From JBDHXE01 sp035445085 (GTDB lineage: Bacteria > Bacteroidota > Ignavibacteria > Kapaibacteriales > UBA2268): a stretch of DNA of 64,000 nt. This document shows positions 54,123 through 63,736 of the stretch, piece by piece. The stretch covers positions 1 through 64,000 of the forward strand of contig DAOMQA010000001.1 of NCBI GenBank assembly GCA_035445085.1, in the 5' to 3' direction. Below the pieces are notes generated by a model, which did not search any database, was not told where the DNA came from, and saw only the letters and a program-made list of their open reading frames with translations. The translations under genes were made by a program, and so were the position numbers. Within the stretch, counting starts at the first letter, position 1; each line of letters begins with the position of its first letter.

Positions 54123-55184
54123 ATGAATAATAGACGAAATTTATTAAAATTAGGTATGGTATTGCCGTTTGCTATGTATGGTTGCTCAAGTATTTCGAAT
54201 GATACTTCATCAGGTAATTCTGACAAAGTGTTACAAATTATCAAAGCTAAAAGAATAAAGCGAGGTTCAAAAGTTGCTCTTATTGCTCCTGCATCCAATA
54301 CACCTAATCCCGATGATTTGAATAAAGCAATCGAAGTATTAAATCATTATGAACTACGATATGAAATAGCAGCAAGCATAAATAGTAGTGATGGTTATAA
54401 GACCAAAAACCCTATTGAACGAGCAAATGATTTTAATACAATGTTTGCTAATGATGAAATAGAAGCAATATTTTGCGTTAGGGGTGGTTACGGCTCTGCC
54501 CAAATACTAAATTTAATAGACTATGATTTAATAAAATCTAAGCCAAAAATATTATTAGGGTATAGCGATATTACTGCTTTGCATAGCGCAATATTTAAAC
54601 AAACAGGTTTGATTACCTTCCATGGTCCAGTAATGTTATCTAAATTCACTGACTATACAATAAGTAATTTCGATAATATATTTTTTAATGACTCCAGAAA
54701 TATAATTTTGAAAAACCCAAGCAATAAAATTGGCTTCAGGGAACAGTATCTAACACGCACTATAAACTCTGGGAAGGTACAAGGTAGATTGATTGGTGGT
54801 AATTTATCTTTAATATCTTCATTGATAGGCAGTAAATACCAACCAGATTTTACCAACAAAATTGTCTATTTAGAAGATGTAGGCGAAGCGCCATATAGAA
54901 TTGATAGGATGCTTTTGCAATTGCAAATGGCAGGAATGCTTGATAATATTAAGGGATTTGTATGGGGAAAATGTGAAGAATGTACAGCGGGCTCAACGCA
55001 ATCTACTTGGGACTTATCTTTAGGAGAAGTATTAGATTATTATATCAAACCATTAAATATACCTTCATTTACTGATTTGATGATAGGACATACAGCAGAT
55101 CAACTCACTTTGCCAAACGGCTGCATGGTAGAGCTCGATGCTGATTCATCTACAATTAATTTATTAGAAAGTCCATTTATTTAA
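54123..55184 (+). CDS. ldcA: LD-carboxypeptidase (S66 family), lipoprotein
   Basis: A 353-aa S66 peptidase, LdcA/MccF group. The N-terminus has a twin-arginine-like NNRRNLLKLG followed by a lipobox (MYGC), so it may be exported folded and lipidated. The catalytic serine is in LGYSDITALHSA, the glutamate in WGKCEECTAG and the histidine near DLMIGHTADQ. It cleaves the terminal D-Ala of muropeptides during cell-wall recycling or remodelling. It is divergent from the RelA/SpoT gene and 19 bases upstream of adenine deaminase. Confidence 0.88.
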   Translation: MNNRRNLLKLGMVLPFAMYGCSSISNDTSSGNSDKVLQIIKAKRIKRGSKVALIAPASNTPNPDDLNKAIEVLNHYELRYEIAASINSSDGYKTKNPIERANDFNTMFANDEIEAIFCVRGGYGSAQILNLIDYDLIKSKPKILLGYSDITALHSAIFKQTGLITFHGPVMLSKFTDYTISNFDNIFFNDSRNIILKNPSNKIGFREQYLTRTINSGKVQGRLIGGNLSLISSLIGSKYQPDFTNKIVYLEDVGEAPYRIDRMLLQLQMAGMLDNIKGFVWGKCEECTAGSTQSTWDLSLGEVLDYYIKPLNIPSFTDLMIGHTADQLTLPNGCMVELDADSSTINLLESPFI

Positions 55185-55203
55185 AATTATATAGGTAGCA
55201 AAT

Positions 55204-56835
55204 TTGGAAAGATTAATACAAGGCAATATCTGTGACCCCATTGCAAGAAGAATATACGGAGGCAAAGTATATTTTGCTGATGGTAAAATTACTAAAATTA
55301 TAGAAACAAGTGAGCAATACGATAGGTATATCCTACCTGGATTAATTGATGCACATATACATATTGAAAGCTCTATGTTAGTGCCTTTAGAATTTGCCAA
55401 AGGAGCAGTATCGCATGGCACAGTAGCAACAGTTTCTGACCCCCACGAAATAGCTAACGTATTAGGCATACGAGGAATAGAGTTTATGATAAATAATGGT
55501 GCGCAATCGCCATTTAAGTTTTATTTTGGCGCTCCATCGTGCGTACCTGCTACTAATTATGAAAGCTCTGGAGCAATAATTTCGGCAGGAGATATTGATA
55601 AGCTATTATCTAATCCTAAGATTAAGTATCTATCGGAAATGATGAATTATCCGGGGGTATTGTCCGAAGTACCAGATGTAATAGATAAATTAAATATTGC
55701 CAAAAAGCATAATAAGGTAATAGATGGGCACGCTCCTGGGCTAAGTGGAGAATTAGCTAAAAAATATATTGAACATGGAATATCGACCGATCACGAATGC
55801 TTTACTCTTGAAGAAGCATTAGAAAAAATCAAATACGGTATGAAGATTTTAATAAGAGAAGGAACAGCAGCAAAAAATTTTGAAGCATTGCATAGTTTAC
55901 TTTCATTATATCCAGATAAATGTATGTTTTGTTCGGACGATAAACACCCAGACGATTTATTATTAGGTCATATCAACAAAATTATGGCTTCGGCAATTGA
56001 GAAAGGACATAATTTCTTTGATGTGCTATGTGCTGCAACCCTTAATCCTATTAAACATTATAATTTAGAAGTAGGTTTGTTGCAAGAAGGTGATTACGCC
56101 GATTTTGTAATAGCAGAAAACCTCAGTCAATTTGAAATATTACAAACTTATATTGATGGAATCTTAGTCTTTGATAATGGAAAAATATTAATTGAAAGCA
56201 CAGCAATTGAAGAAATTAATAATTTTGATTGTAACTTAAAATCGGTAGATGACTTTAAAGTTGTAGCTAAAAATGAAGTAAACATAAATGTTATAGATGC
56301 TTTAGACGGTCAATTAGTTACTTCAAAATCAAAAGCAACCCTTACCCCTATTGATAACAATTTAGTATCTGACATAGAAAGAGATATTTTAAAAATCGCT
56401 GTTATTAATAGATATACTAATAATAAGCCGTCTATTGCTTTTATACGCAATTTTGGTTTAAAATATGGAGCTATTGCAAGCTCTGTTGCTCACGATTCTC
56501 ATAATATTATTGCTATTGGAACAAGCGACGAAGAATTATGCCGAGCTGTGAATACAATAATACAATCAAAGGGAGGCTTATGTGCCACTAATGGAGATAC
56601 TATCTCGATGGTAGAATTACCCATAGCTGGACTAATGAGTAAAGAAAATATTCAGGAAACTGCCCATAAATATATAGAGATTAATAAGTATACTAAAGCA
56701 ATGGGGAGCAAATTATATTCCCCCTTTATGACTGCTTCTTTTATGGCATTATTAGTTATCCCGTCAATCAAACTAAGTGATAAGGGTTTATTTAATGCAG
56801 AGCAATTTGAATTTATTGATTTAATTATAAATTAA
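55204..56835 (+). CDS. ade: Adenine deaminase
   Basis: A 543-aa amidohydrolase that converts adenine to hypoxanthine. Metal-binding HxH is in GLIDAHIHIESSML, and the family-specific SDPHEIANVLG and CSDDKHPDDLL follow. The C-terminal adenine-deaminase domain includes IGTSDEELCRAVN. The start is TTG at 55204: a stop (TAG) lies in frame at 55192-55194 and no ATG precedes the conserved start of the protein. It probably belongs to purine salvage. Confidence 0.9.
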   Translation: MERLIQGNICDPIARRIYGGKVYFADGKITKIIETSEQYDRYILPGLIDAHIHIESSMLVPLEFAKGAVSHGTVATVSDPHEIANVLGIRGIEFMINNGAQSPFKFYFGAPSCVPATNYESSGAIISAGDIDKLLSNPKIKYLSEMMNYPGVLSEVPDVIDKLNIAKKHNKVIDGHAPGLSGELAKKYIEHGISTDHECFTLEEALEKIKYGMKILIREGTAAKNFEALHSLLSLYPDKCMFCSDDKHPDDLLLGHINKIMASAIEKGHNFFDVLCAATLNPIKHYNLEVGLLQEGDYADFVIAENLSQFEILQTYIDGILVFDNGKILIESTAIEEINNFDCNLKSVDDFKVVAKNEVNINVIDALDGQLVTSKSKATLTPIDNNLVSDIERDILKIAVINRYTNNKPSIAFIRNFGLKYGAIASSVAHDSHNIIAIGTSDEELCRAVNTIIQSKGGLCATNGDTISMVELPIAGLMSKENIQETAHKYIEINKYTKAMGSKLYSPFMTASFMALLVIPSIKLSDKGLFNAEQFEFIDLIIN

Positions 56836-56868
56836 CAAAAAAATCGAAAAGATTTACATAAATTAACA

Positions 56869-56876
56869 TATTTTTG
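56869..56876 (+). promoter_or_regulatory. TAnnTTTG-type -7 element
   Basis: TATTTTTG 24 bases before the thpR start, matching the Bacteroidota -7 consensus. Confidence 0.4.
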
Positions 56877-56900
56877 TAGAAAATTAATTGAGAAGATAAT

Positions 56901-57443
56901 ATGGCAGTTAAAAGGTTATTTTTTGGTGCTTTTATAGATAATTCATTGTTTGATGGTATATACGACGATTTGAAGGAGGCTTTTGAGCCAACTTTCCAAG
57001 GGAAGTGGACAGAACAGAATAACTTACATTTTACATATAAATTTTTAGGTAATGTAGAAGAAGATAGAATTGATGAGTTAGTAAGGTATACAAAACGTAG
57101 TTTAACTGATATTAATTCTGTGATAAAAATTGCTGGTTTAGGTAGAATACCTTTAACAACAAATCCTCAACTTATATTTGCGCGTATTTCTAACCGCGAT
57201 AAAAGTGTAATGTATCATTTTAATAATATTGAAAAATCAATGATTAAATTAGGATTTGCTCCAGAGAAAAGAAAATTCTTGCCACATATCACTTTATTGA
57301 GAATAAAAAAGATTAATGGCGAATACAATGAGCTAATGGACAAATATAAAGATTTACAATTTGGGTTTATGAAATCATATAGAGTAAATTTAATAGAAAG
57401 TACCTTAACTCAAGATGGTCCAATTTATAATATTATCGCATAA
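56901..57443 (+). CDS. thpR: RNA 2',3'-cyclic phosphodiesterase
   Basis: A 180-aa 2H-phosphoesterase (LigT/ThpR). The two H-x-T motifs are HFTYKFLG and HITLLRIK, with the expected spacing of about 85 residues. It opens 2',3'-cyclic phosphates on RNA ends. Starts MAVKRLFFGAF as usual. Overlaps the next gene by one base (TAATG). Confidence 0.9.
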   Translation: MAVKRLFFGAFIDNSLFDGIYDDLKEAFEPTFQGKWTEQNNLHFTYKFLGNVEEDRIDELVRYTKRSLTDINSVIKIAGLGRIPLTTNPQLIFARISNRDKSVMYHFNNIEKSMIKLGFAPEKRKFLPHITLLRIKKINGEYNELMDKYKDLQFGFMKSYRVNLIESTLTQDGPIYNIIA

Positions 57444-59104
57444 TGGAACTAATTAAAAAGTATAATCGCCAATTATTAATAGTTGTAATTGGCGTTTTGT
57501 TTTTTTTACCTTATCTTGGTAATGTTCATTTATTCGATTGGGATGAGATTAATTTTGCTGAAGCAGCGAGAGAAATGATTGTTACTGGTGATTATTTGAA
57601 TGTAAGAATTGATTTTGTGCCATTTCATGAGAAGCCTCCGTTATTTATATGGTTACAAGCAACTTCAATGCATATTTTTGGCATTAATGAGTTTGCGGCT
57701 CGCCTACCAAATGCAATTATCGGAATTATAAGTTTAATATTCTTATATGAAGCTGGTAAAAGAATATTTGATGAAATGTTTGGTTTATTTTGGGTACTTG
57801 TGTATATTGGCTCTATCTTGCCACACTTTTATTTTAAGACCGCTATAATAGACCCTTTATTCAACTTATTTATGTTTTCGGGTATCTATTATATTTTCAG
57901 ATATTATACAGATAATTTAAATTTAAAACATATAATATTTGCTTCTCTGCTGATAGCTGGAGCTGTTATGACTAAGGGTCCAGTAGGTTTTTTATTACCA
58001 ACCTTGTCGTGGCTTATATTTATTATTTTACAAAGAAAAATTTACAAATATCCTTTTAAAGAATTTGCTATTTATACTATAATATCATTAGTTCCAGCTA
58101 GTATTTGGTATTTATTAATTTTTTTAAACTCCGATAGCGGCTTAATAAGTGATTTTATATCTTATCAAATACGTTTACTGACTACTGGCGACGCAGGTCA
58201 TAGCGGTCCTATATACTACCATTTTGTTGTTCTCTTAATAGGTTGCTTTCCTGCATCTGTTCTGATATTACGGGCATTTAGAAATATTAATGATGACACT
58301 GAAGATAGAAAAACATTTAAATTACTCAATATTATCCTACTTAGTGTAGTATTAGTTATTTTCTCCTTAGTAAAAACAAAGATAGTACACTATTCTTCTT
58401 TAGCATATTTTCCAATAACGTATTTAGCAACAATAACACTTTATTACACAGCTACTTCTAAAATCAAATGGAAATTATCATCAACAATCTTATTGGCATT
58501 TATTGGTTTAATATTTTCACTCTTACTTTTCTGGTTCCCTATCATCATAATGAATATAGATTTATTTCTTCCAAGAATTGATGATGAATTTACACGTGAA
58601 GTTCTAAAATCCAATGTACATTGGAATGGAAATGAATGGGTAATTGGGCTTGTATACTTTATTGGCTTGTTAATATCATTAATTCTTATTAGCAGGGATA
58701 AGTTAATACGTGGATTTTTATTTCTTTTCGGCTCTTCTGCCCTATCTATTTTTCTTATTTTACCTATATTAGCTCCTAAAATAGAAGCATACACTCAAAA
58801 CGCACCTATTGAATTTTATAATAGTTTGCTTGACAAAGATGTATATATACACAATATTGGGTTTAAGAGCTATGCTCCTTACTTTTATGGGCAAAGAAAA
58901 CTTGAAAATTCGCCAAGCTTTTTAAAAATGAATCCTAATGAATACGAACAGTATTTGTTAGAGGGTGATATCAATAAAGACGTGTATTTGGTAGCTAAAT
59001 TAGATAAAGGACAAGAGTTATTAGCTACTTATTCAGATTTGGTTCTAATAAGAATTAAGAATGGTTTCGTATTTATGGAACGTAAAAAAAAGTTATTTAA
59101 ATAA
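57443..59104 (+). CDS. GT39/ArnT-like membrane glycosyltransferase
   Basis: A 553-aa polytopic protein with about 12 membrane segments. The N-terminal first loop has the catalytic acidic pair WDEINFAEAAREM and then FHEKPPLFIWLQA, hallmarks of the ArnT/PMT superfamily. A periplasmic C-terminal part of about 100 residues follows. It would transfer a sugar from a lipid-phosphate carrier to lipid A, a glycan or a protein at the outer face of the inner membrane. One-base overlap with thpR. Confidence 0.85.
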   Translation: MELIKKYNRQLLIVVIGVLFFLPYLGNVHLFDWDEINFAEAAREMIVTGDYLNVRIDFVPFHEKPPLFIWLQATSMHIFGINEFAARLPNAIIGIISLIFLYEAGKRIFDEMFGLFWVLVYIGSILPHFYFKTAIIDPLFNLFMFSGIYYIFRYYTDNLNLKHIIFASLLIAGAVMTKGPVGFLLPTLSWLIFIILQRKIYKYPFKEFAIYTIISLVPASIWYLLIFLNSDSGLISDFISYQIRLLTTGDAGHSGPIYYHFVVLLIGCFPASVLILRAFRNINDDTEDRKTFKLLNIILLSVVLVIFSLVKTKIVHYSSLAYFPITYLATITLYYTATSKIKWKLSSTILLAFIGLIFSLLLFWFPIIIMNIDLFLPRIDDEFTREVLKSNVHWNGNEWVIGLVYFIGLLISLILISRDKLIRGFLFLFGSSALSIFLILPILAPKIEAYTQNAPIEFYNSLLDKDVYIHNIGFKSYAPYFYGQRKLENSPSFLKMNPNEYEQYLLEGDINKDVYLVAKLDKGQELLATYSDLVLIRIKNGFVFMERKKKLFK

Positions 59105-59170
59105 TAATTATTTTGTAACCTAATAGCTAATAATATTGTCTACTTATTAGTCGCTAATTATGCAATTTAA

Positions 59171-59202
59171 TTTGTATAATTGCGAAAAAGATAGTAACTT
59201 TG
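59171..59202 (+). promoter_or_regulatory. Complete Bacteroidota-type promoter
   Basis: TTTG (59171-59174), spacing of 20, then TAACTTTG (59195-59202). This is the best match in the window to the TTTG-N19/20-TAnnTTTG promoter. It drives the T9SS cargo gene at 59269 with a leader of about 60 bases. Confidence 0.7.
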
Positions 59203-59268
59203 CTTTATTGTATAAAGCAATAAATTAGAAATTATTAATATTTGTTTATTTATTATAAGGATTTAATT

Positions 59269-61371
59269 ATGAAAAATATATACTTGGTAATGGCTTTGTT
59301 AGTAGCATTACCCCTATGCTTAATCTCTAAGCTAGATTCTAAAGGTATAGTAGCCACACACTCGAATAATAGCTTGATGAAAATGACTAATAACGGTAAA
59401 GTTGTTTTAGATAAGCCAAGTAAGGACAAAGAATTCTTACCTATCTCGTTGGGCTCTTTGGGAGTCTTGGACACTACTGTAGATATATTTTGGAACAGCT
59501 TGTTGCCGGAAACTATGCCTATAGCTTACGAGCCAATTTCTAATACTATTTTAGTTTTGCAATCTAATAGATTTAATTACACTAAGAACGGAGCTCAAGT
59601 ATTCCGTGGAGAATTATACTTGTATTATTCTAATGATAATGGAGCTAATTGGACTAAAACTACGGCTTTTGCCGCTGATGAAGAAATTCCAGTATTTCCA
59701 ACATTAACTGTAATTAATCCTAAAAAGTCAAGTAATCCAAAAGATTTATTAATAACTATCGCTGTTAGAAAATTTAAAGGCGACGGTACTGGTAATTACA
59801 ATTATGAAGGACACGCATTCTTGTTTAGTAATACTACTGGTTTAAGTACAAGTGATTTTGAACCCTTTGTAGAAAAAGGACCTGCAAATGACAACCCGAG
59901 TAATTATAATTGGGGTATAGTAAATGGCTTTGCATATAATACCCCAGAATCTGCTATTGCGTTGTTCTATTCTCAACTTTCACCAGCAAGTGATAACTAC
60001 CAATATGGTATTTATGGCGTTGGTAATATCGAATTTAGCAACGAAGATGGAACTGTTTTGAGTAATTATTCAGTTATGCCACAAAATAATTGGGGGGTAA
60101 GCAATTGGAGACAACCAGCAGGCAAGCCTCAAAATACTTATAATGCTCCTTTAAATGTTGATGCTGATGCCAATGGTACCTTATATGCTGCTGTAAATAA
60201 TGTATGGGCAGACAGAGAGCTACAAGAAAGAGAATTAAGTATTTCAAAATCTACAGATAACGGCCAAACATGGTCAGACTTTGATAGAACTGCATCAGCC
60301 GTTATAAATGCTTATATTGCCCAAGAAGGTTTAGTATATGCATTTGATCCTGCTCCTTATTCTGCAGGTGGCTTTGCTGTAACAGGCGTTGACCAATATA
60401 GCTTCGTAATGACTTTTAAAAAAATAAAAAGTGTAACTCCGTCGATTGAAGAAAATGTGTTTGCTGAACTTTCAAAGAAAGATGGTGAATGGAAAATTAG
60501 AACAATTGCTCAATGTTATGGATTGAATACTTTTGGTATGCAACCATATTTATTAAGCGACACTAATTCAACTACTGATGTATGGGATGAATTTGATAGG
60601 AACCCACGTAGCTTTGAAATTCAATTAGCTAAAACAGCTGATGGACAAAATATATTAGTAAAATATTTAGATATAAATGAAAAAATTGCTGTTTTAAACA
60701 ATAAACTTAATTTACTAGGAAGCAATTCACTTTTAGATAGTATGTTGTCTACTGATATTTGGGTAGCTTACCGTAATGTTGCAAGCGATGGCGAATGGTC
60801 TGCACCAAAAAACATCACAAGCGATGATTGGTTTAATAGGTCAACATGGATACCTAGAATTATTCCAAGTTTAACACAAGTTCCAATCTTAGAGTTTACT
60901 ACTAAAGAATGGACAAACCCAGAAAGTGCAAGAGTTAAAGCAGGCTATCCTTATTTCCTTCAAAATTATTTCTACGCTAATTTTGTAACAAACAATGTAT
61001 TATTTTCAAGTTTTGATGCAGTTGCTGGCGAAAACATTAGAAATCCAGTTATCCAAAAACCTACTGGTGTCAATGGTGTTACTTCGGTAGAAGACCAAAT
61101 GAATATTCAAATAAATTCATTAAATATCTATCCAAACCCAGCAAACGGTAGTACTTCTATTACTTATGATATTGCAAATAATGCAAACGTCAAGATTGAA
61201 ATTTTCAATACTATGGGACAATTAGTAAAGACAGTTCGCAACTATTCTTTAGCTACTCCTGGTATAACTTCACTCTCTTTTGATGCAAGTGAATTATCAA
61301 ACGGTGTATATTATGTAACTATGACCGCTAATGGCAATAAGATTACTAAAGTAATGAATGTAGTTAGATAA
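59269..61371 (+). CDS. T9SS-secreted sialidase-like or unknown surface protein
   Basis: A 700-aa exported protein from ATG 59269 (MKNIYLVMALLVALPLCLI); an upstream ATG at 59242 precedes the signal peptide. The body contains Asp-box-like segments (YSNDNGANWTKT; SKSTDNGQTWSDF), typical of sialidase-type beta-propellers. The last 75 residues are a type A T9SS sorting domain (LNIYPNPANGSTSITYDI, KIEIFNTMGQLVKTV, LSNGVYYVTMTANG). A TATAAGGA site and a strong promoter precede it, suggesting high expression. The ligand or substrate cannot be read from the sequence. Confidence 0.8.
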   Translation: MKNIYLVMALLVALPLCLISKLDSKGIVATHSNNSLMKMTNNGKVVLDKPSKDKEFLPISLGSLGVLDTTVDIFWNSLLPETMPIAYEPISNTILVLQSNRFNYTKNGAQVFRGELYLYYSNDNGANWTKTTAFAADEEIPVFPTLTVINPKKSSNPKDLLITIAVRKFKGDGTGNYNYEGHAFLFSNTTGLSTSDFEPFVEKGPANDNPSNYNWGIVNGFAYNTPESAIALFYSQLSPASDNYQYGIYGVGNIEFSNEDGTVLSNYSVMPQNNWGVSNWRQPAGKPQNTYNAPLNVDADANGTLYAAVNNVWADRELQERELSISKSTDNGQTWSDFDRTASAVINAYIAQEGLVYAFDPAPYSAGGFAVTGVDQYSFVMTFKKIKSVTPSIEENVFAELSKKDGEWKIRTIAQCYGLNTFGMQPYLLSDTNSTTDVWDEFDRNPRSFEIQLAKTADGQNILVKYLDINEKIAVLNNKLNLLGSNSLLDSMLSTDIWVAYRNVASDGEWSAPKNITSDDWFNRSTWIPRIIPSLTQVPILEFTTKEWTNPESARVKAGYPYFLQNYFYANFVTNNVLFSSFDAVAGENIRNPVIQKPTGVNGVTSVEDQMNIQINSLNIYPNPANGSTSITYDIANNANVKIEIFNTMGQLVKTVRNYSLATPGITSLSFDASELSNGVYYVTMTANGNKITKVMNVVR

Positions 61372-61393
61372 TATTTAAATTTATATTTTAATT

Positions 61394-61431
61394 AAAAATG
61401 GCTAATTCTTATAGAATTAGCCATTTTTTTA
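61394..61431 (+). terminator. Strong terminator after the T9SS cargo gene
   Basis: A perfect 16-bp stem (61394-61409 with 61413-61428, loop TAT) followed by T-residues. Confidence 0.95.
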
Positions 61432-61481
61432 TTACCTCGATAATCTTCAGCATAAAAAATCGTCTCTACTAATTTAAGAAT

Positions 61482-63086
61482 ATGAATATCAATTTTAAAG
61501 ATATACCCTATTTTTCAAATCTTTTTTTAGATTTTGTAGATAAATCTGATATATTACAAAAATTTCTTCCATCAAATTATGTGCAAGATAATGCTTTGCT
61601 CTTTAATTCCCGATTAAGCAAGAGTAATAAAAATAGAATTATAATCAATGAGGCAATAAAAGACAGCTTTATATTTGATTATACAAGCCAACAGCATAAA
61701 TACTACGAACTAATTAATGAGAAAAATACACTTTTTGTAATTACAGGGCAACAGCCTGCTTTGTTTGGTGGTCCATTATATTCATTATATAAGGCATTTA
61801 GTGCTATTGCTCATGCTAAGAAACTAAGTCAAAAATACTCTCAATTTAACTTTGTGCCGATATTTTGGGTAGAAGATAGCGACGATGATATTGATGAAGT
61901 CAATAAATATGTTCTAATTGACAATGATAGTGAAATACATAATATGAAATTAGATAATATTGAGAAAAGTAAGATTAGCAATTTTAGCATATATAACACA
62001 ATTCATAGTATTTATGAGCGAATAAAAGAAGTAAATTTTCAGGATCACACTTCTAATATTTTATATGAATTAAATGCTATTATTGATAATACTCAATATA
62101 TTTCGGAGCATTTTGCTCAATGTCTTAATCTATTTACTTCGGAGTTTGGCTTATTATTCGTTAAATCATCGGAGGTATATAAGCATAAGATTTTTAATGA
62201 TATTATTGTAGATGACCTACTGCATCCCAATAAATTAGCTAATCTAATTGAAAGCACCAATTCAAAACTTATTGAGTTAGGATATAAATTGCAGGCAAGC
62301 ACTTCGGAAATCAATTTCTTTTATAGTAATGATTTGTATAGGCATCGTGTATTATACAATTCGACAGAAAATAGCTATACTATTAATAATATTAATTATT
62401 CTCCTCAAGAGCTTAAAGATTTAATATATAGTGGTAAAGGTGAGTTTACTCCTAAAGTATTATTACGCCCCTTATTACAAGACTATTTTTTTCCAACAGC
62501 AATGTACGTGGGTGGAGCGGGTGAAATAGCCTACTTGTCTCAAACAAGTAGCCTTTATTCACATTTTAATATTGATATGCCAATAATTGAAGCGCGCCAT
62601 AGTTGCACAATAAGCAATAATAGTATTAATCGGAATATCGAGAAAGAGCATTTTAGCCTGCAACAACTATTACGAGATTTTAGAATAATCGAAAACGATT
62701 TAGCTAATGAATTAATGGATAAAGAATTAGAACTATCATTTGATAAAATAGCAAGGGAAATAAACAATCTCTATCAAAGTATATCAGAACAAATTTTAGT
62801 AATTGATAAATCATTAAATAGTAATATAGATATGAATATCAACAAGTCAATTGATTTGTTAAATAATTTAAAGAAAAAAACCTTATCTCAATTAAAAAAG
62901 AAAAATGAAACGCGATTTAGTAGATTAATCAAGAGCAATCATTATTTATATCCTAATAGTAATTTACAGGAAAGAGAATTAAATATCTTTAATATTATTA
63001 ATGATAGCAATAGATCAGAGTTTATTAATCAACTATTATCTATTAGCAATAAAGAAGCAAATACCCATTATATTATTGAATTGTAG
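61482..63086 (+). CDS. bshC: Bacillithiol biosynthesis cysteine-adding enzyme
   Basis: A 534-aa BshC, typical length. Landmarks: VITGQQPALFGGPLYSLYKAF, FVPIFWVEDSDDDIDEVN and RPLLQDYFFPTAMYVGGAGEIAYLSQ. It joins cysteine to glucosaminyl-malate, the last step of bacillithiol synthesis. The C-terminal coiled coil is present (about 390-480). The pathway's other genes are not in the window. Confidence 0.93.
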   Translation: MNINFKDIPYFSNLFLDFVDKSDILQKFLPSNYVQDNALLFNSRLSKSNKNRIIINEAIKDSFIFDYTSQQHKYYELINEKNTLFVITGQQPALFGGPLYSLYKAFSAIAHAKKLSQKYSQFNFVPIFWVEDSDDDIDEVNKYVLIDNDSEIHNMKLDNIEKSKISNFSIYNTIHSIYERIKEVNFQDHTSNILYELNAIIDNTQYISEHFAQCLNLFTSEFGLLFVKSSEVYKHKIFNDIIVDDLLHPNKLANLIESTNSKLIELGYKLQASTSEINFFYSNDLYRHRVLYNSTENSYTINNINYSPQELKDLIYSGKGEFTPKVLLRPLLQDYFFPTAMYVGGAGEIAYLSQTSSLYSHFNIDMPIIEARHSCTISNNSINRNIEKEHFSLQQLLRDFRIIENDLANELMDKELELSFDKIAREINNLYQSISEQILVIDKSLNSNIDMNINKSIDLLNNLKKKTLSQLKKKNETRFSRLIKSNHYLYPNSNLQERELNIFNIINDSNRSEFINQLLSISNKEANTHYIIEL

Positions 63087-63099
63087 AGTACTAAACAAA

Positions 63100-63133
63100 A
63101 AAGTGTTTGAGTAAATACTTGCTCAAACACTTT
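63100..63133. terminator. Bidirectional terminator between bshC and frr
   Basis: AAAGTGTTTGAG (63100-63111) pairs with CTCAAACACTTT (63122-63133), a perfect 12-bp stem between convergent genes. Confidence 0.9.
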
Positions 63134-63155
63134 CAAAATTTAAACTAATTGAGTA

Positions 63156-63716
63156 TTAGTCTTCCATCAGTTCTTTTTCTTTTGCAATCAGAATAGTATC
63201 AATGTTTTTGATATATTCATCAGTAATTTTTTGAATTTCTTCTTCAGAGCGTTTTCTATCGTCTTCGTTAATTAGCTTGCTTTTTTCAAGTTTTTTCGCT
63301 TCATCGATACTATCACGGCGAACATTTCTAATAGCAACCTTAAAATCTTCAGCATGTTTTTTGCACATTTTAACAAAATCTTTTCTACGTTCTTCAGTTA
63401 ATGGCGGTACAGGTATTCTAATAACAGTGCCATCATTTTGCGGGTTAAATCCTAAGTCGGCCGCTCTTATAGCTTTTTCAATATCGTTAATAATTGAACG
63501 GTCAAAAGGTTGTATCAGTATAGTCCTTGCATCAGGTATAGAAACACTACCAACTTGATTTACAGGAGTTGCAGCACCGTAATAATCAACATTCACCCCA
63601 TCAATTAATCCAGCCGAAGCTCTTCCAGTTCTCACTTTTGCTAATTGAACTTTAAATGCTTCAACAGATTTCAACATTAATTCTTTAGTTTTTTTATTTA
63701 TTTCTTGAGTAGACAT
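63156..63716 (-). CDS. frr: Ribosome recycling factor
   Basis: A 186-aa RRF. Recognisable segments: KVRTGRASAGLIDGVNVDYYGA, IQPFDRSIINDIEKAIR, and IRIPVPPLTEERRKDFVKMCKK. It splits post-termination ribosomes with EF-G. It is 20 bases downstream of pyrH, the conserved pyrH-frr order. Confidence 0.98.
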   Translation of the reverse strand: MSTQEINKKTKELMLKSVEAFKVQLAKVRTGRASAGLIDGVNVDYYGAATPVNQVGSVSIPDARTILIQPFDRSIINDIEKAIRAADLGFNPQNDGTVIRIPVPPLTEERRKDFVKMCKKHAEDFKVAIRNVRRDSIDEAKKLEKSKLINEDDRKRSEEEIQKITDEYIKNIDTILIAKEKELMED

Positions 63717-63736
63717 ATTAACCTCTCTATTAGATA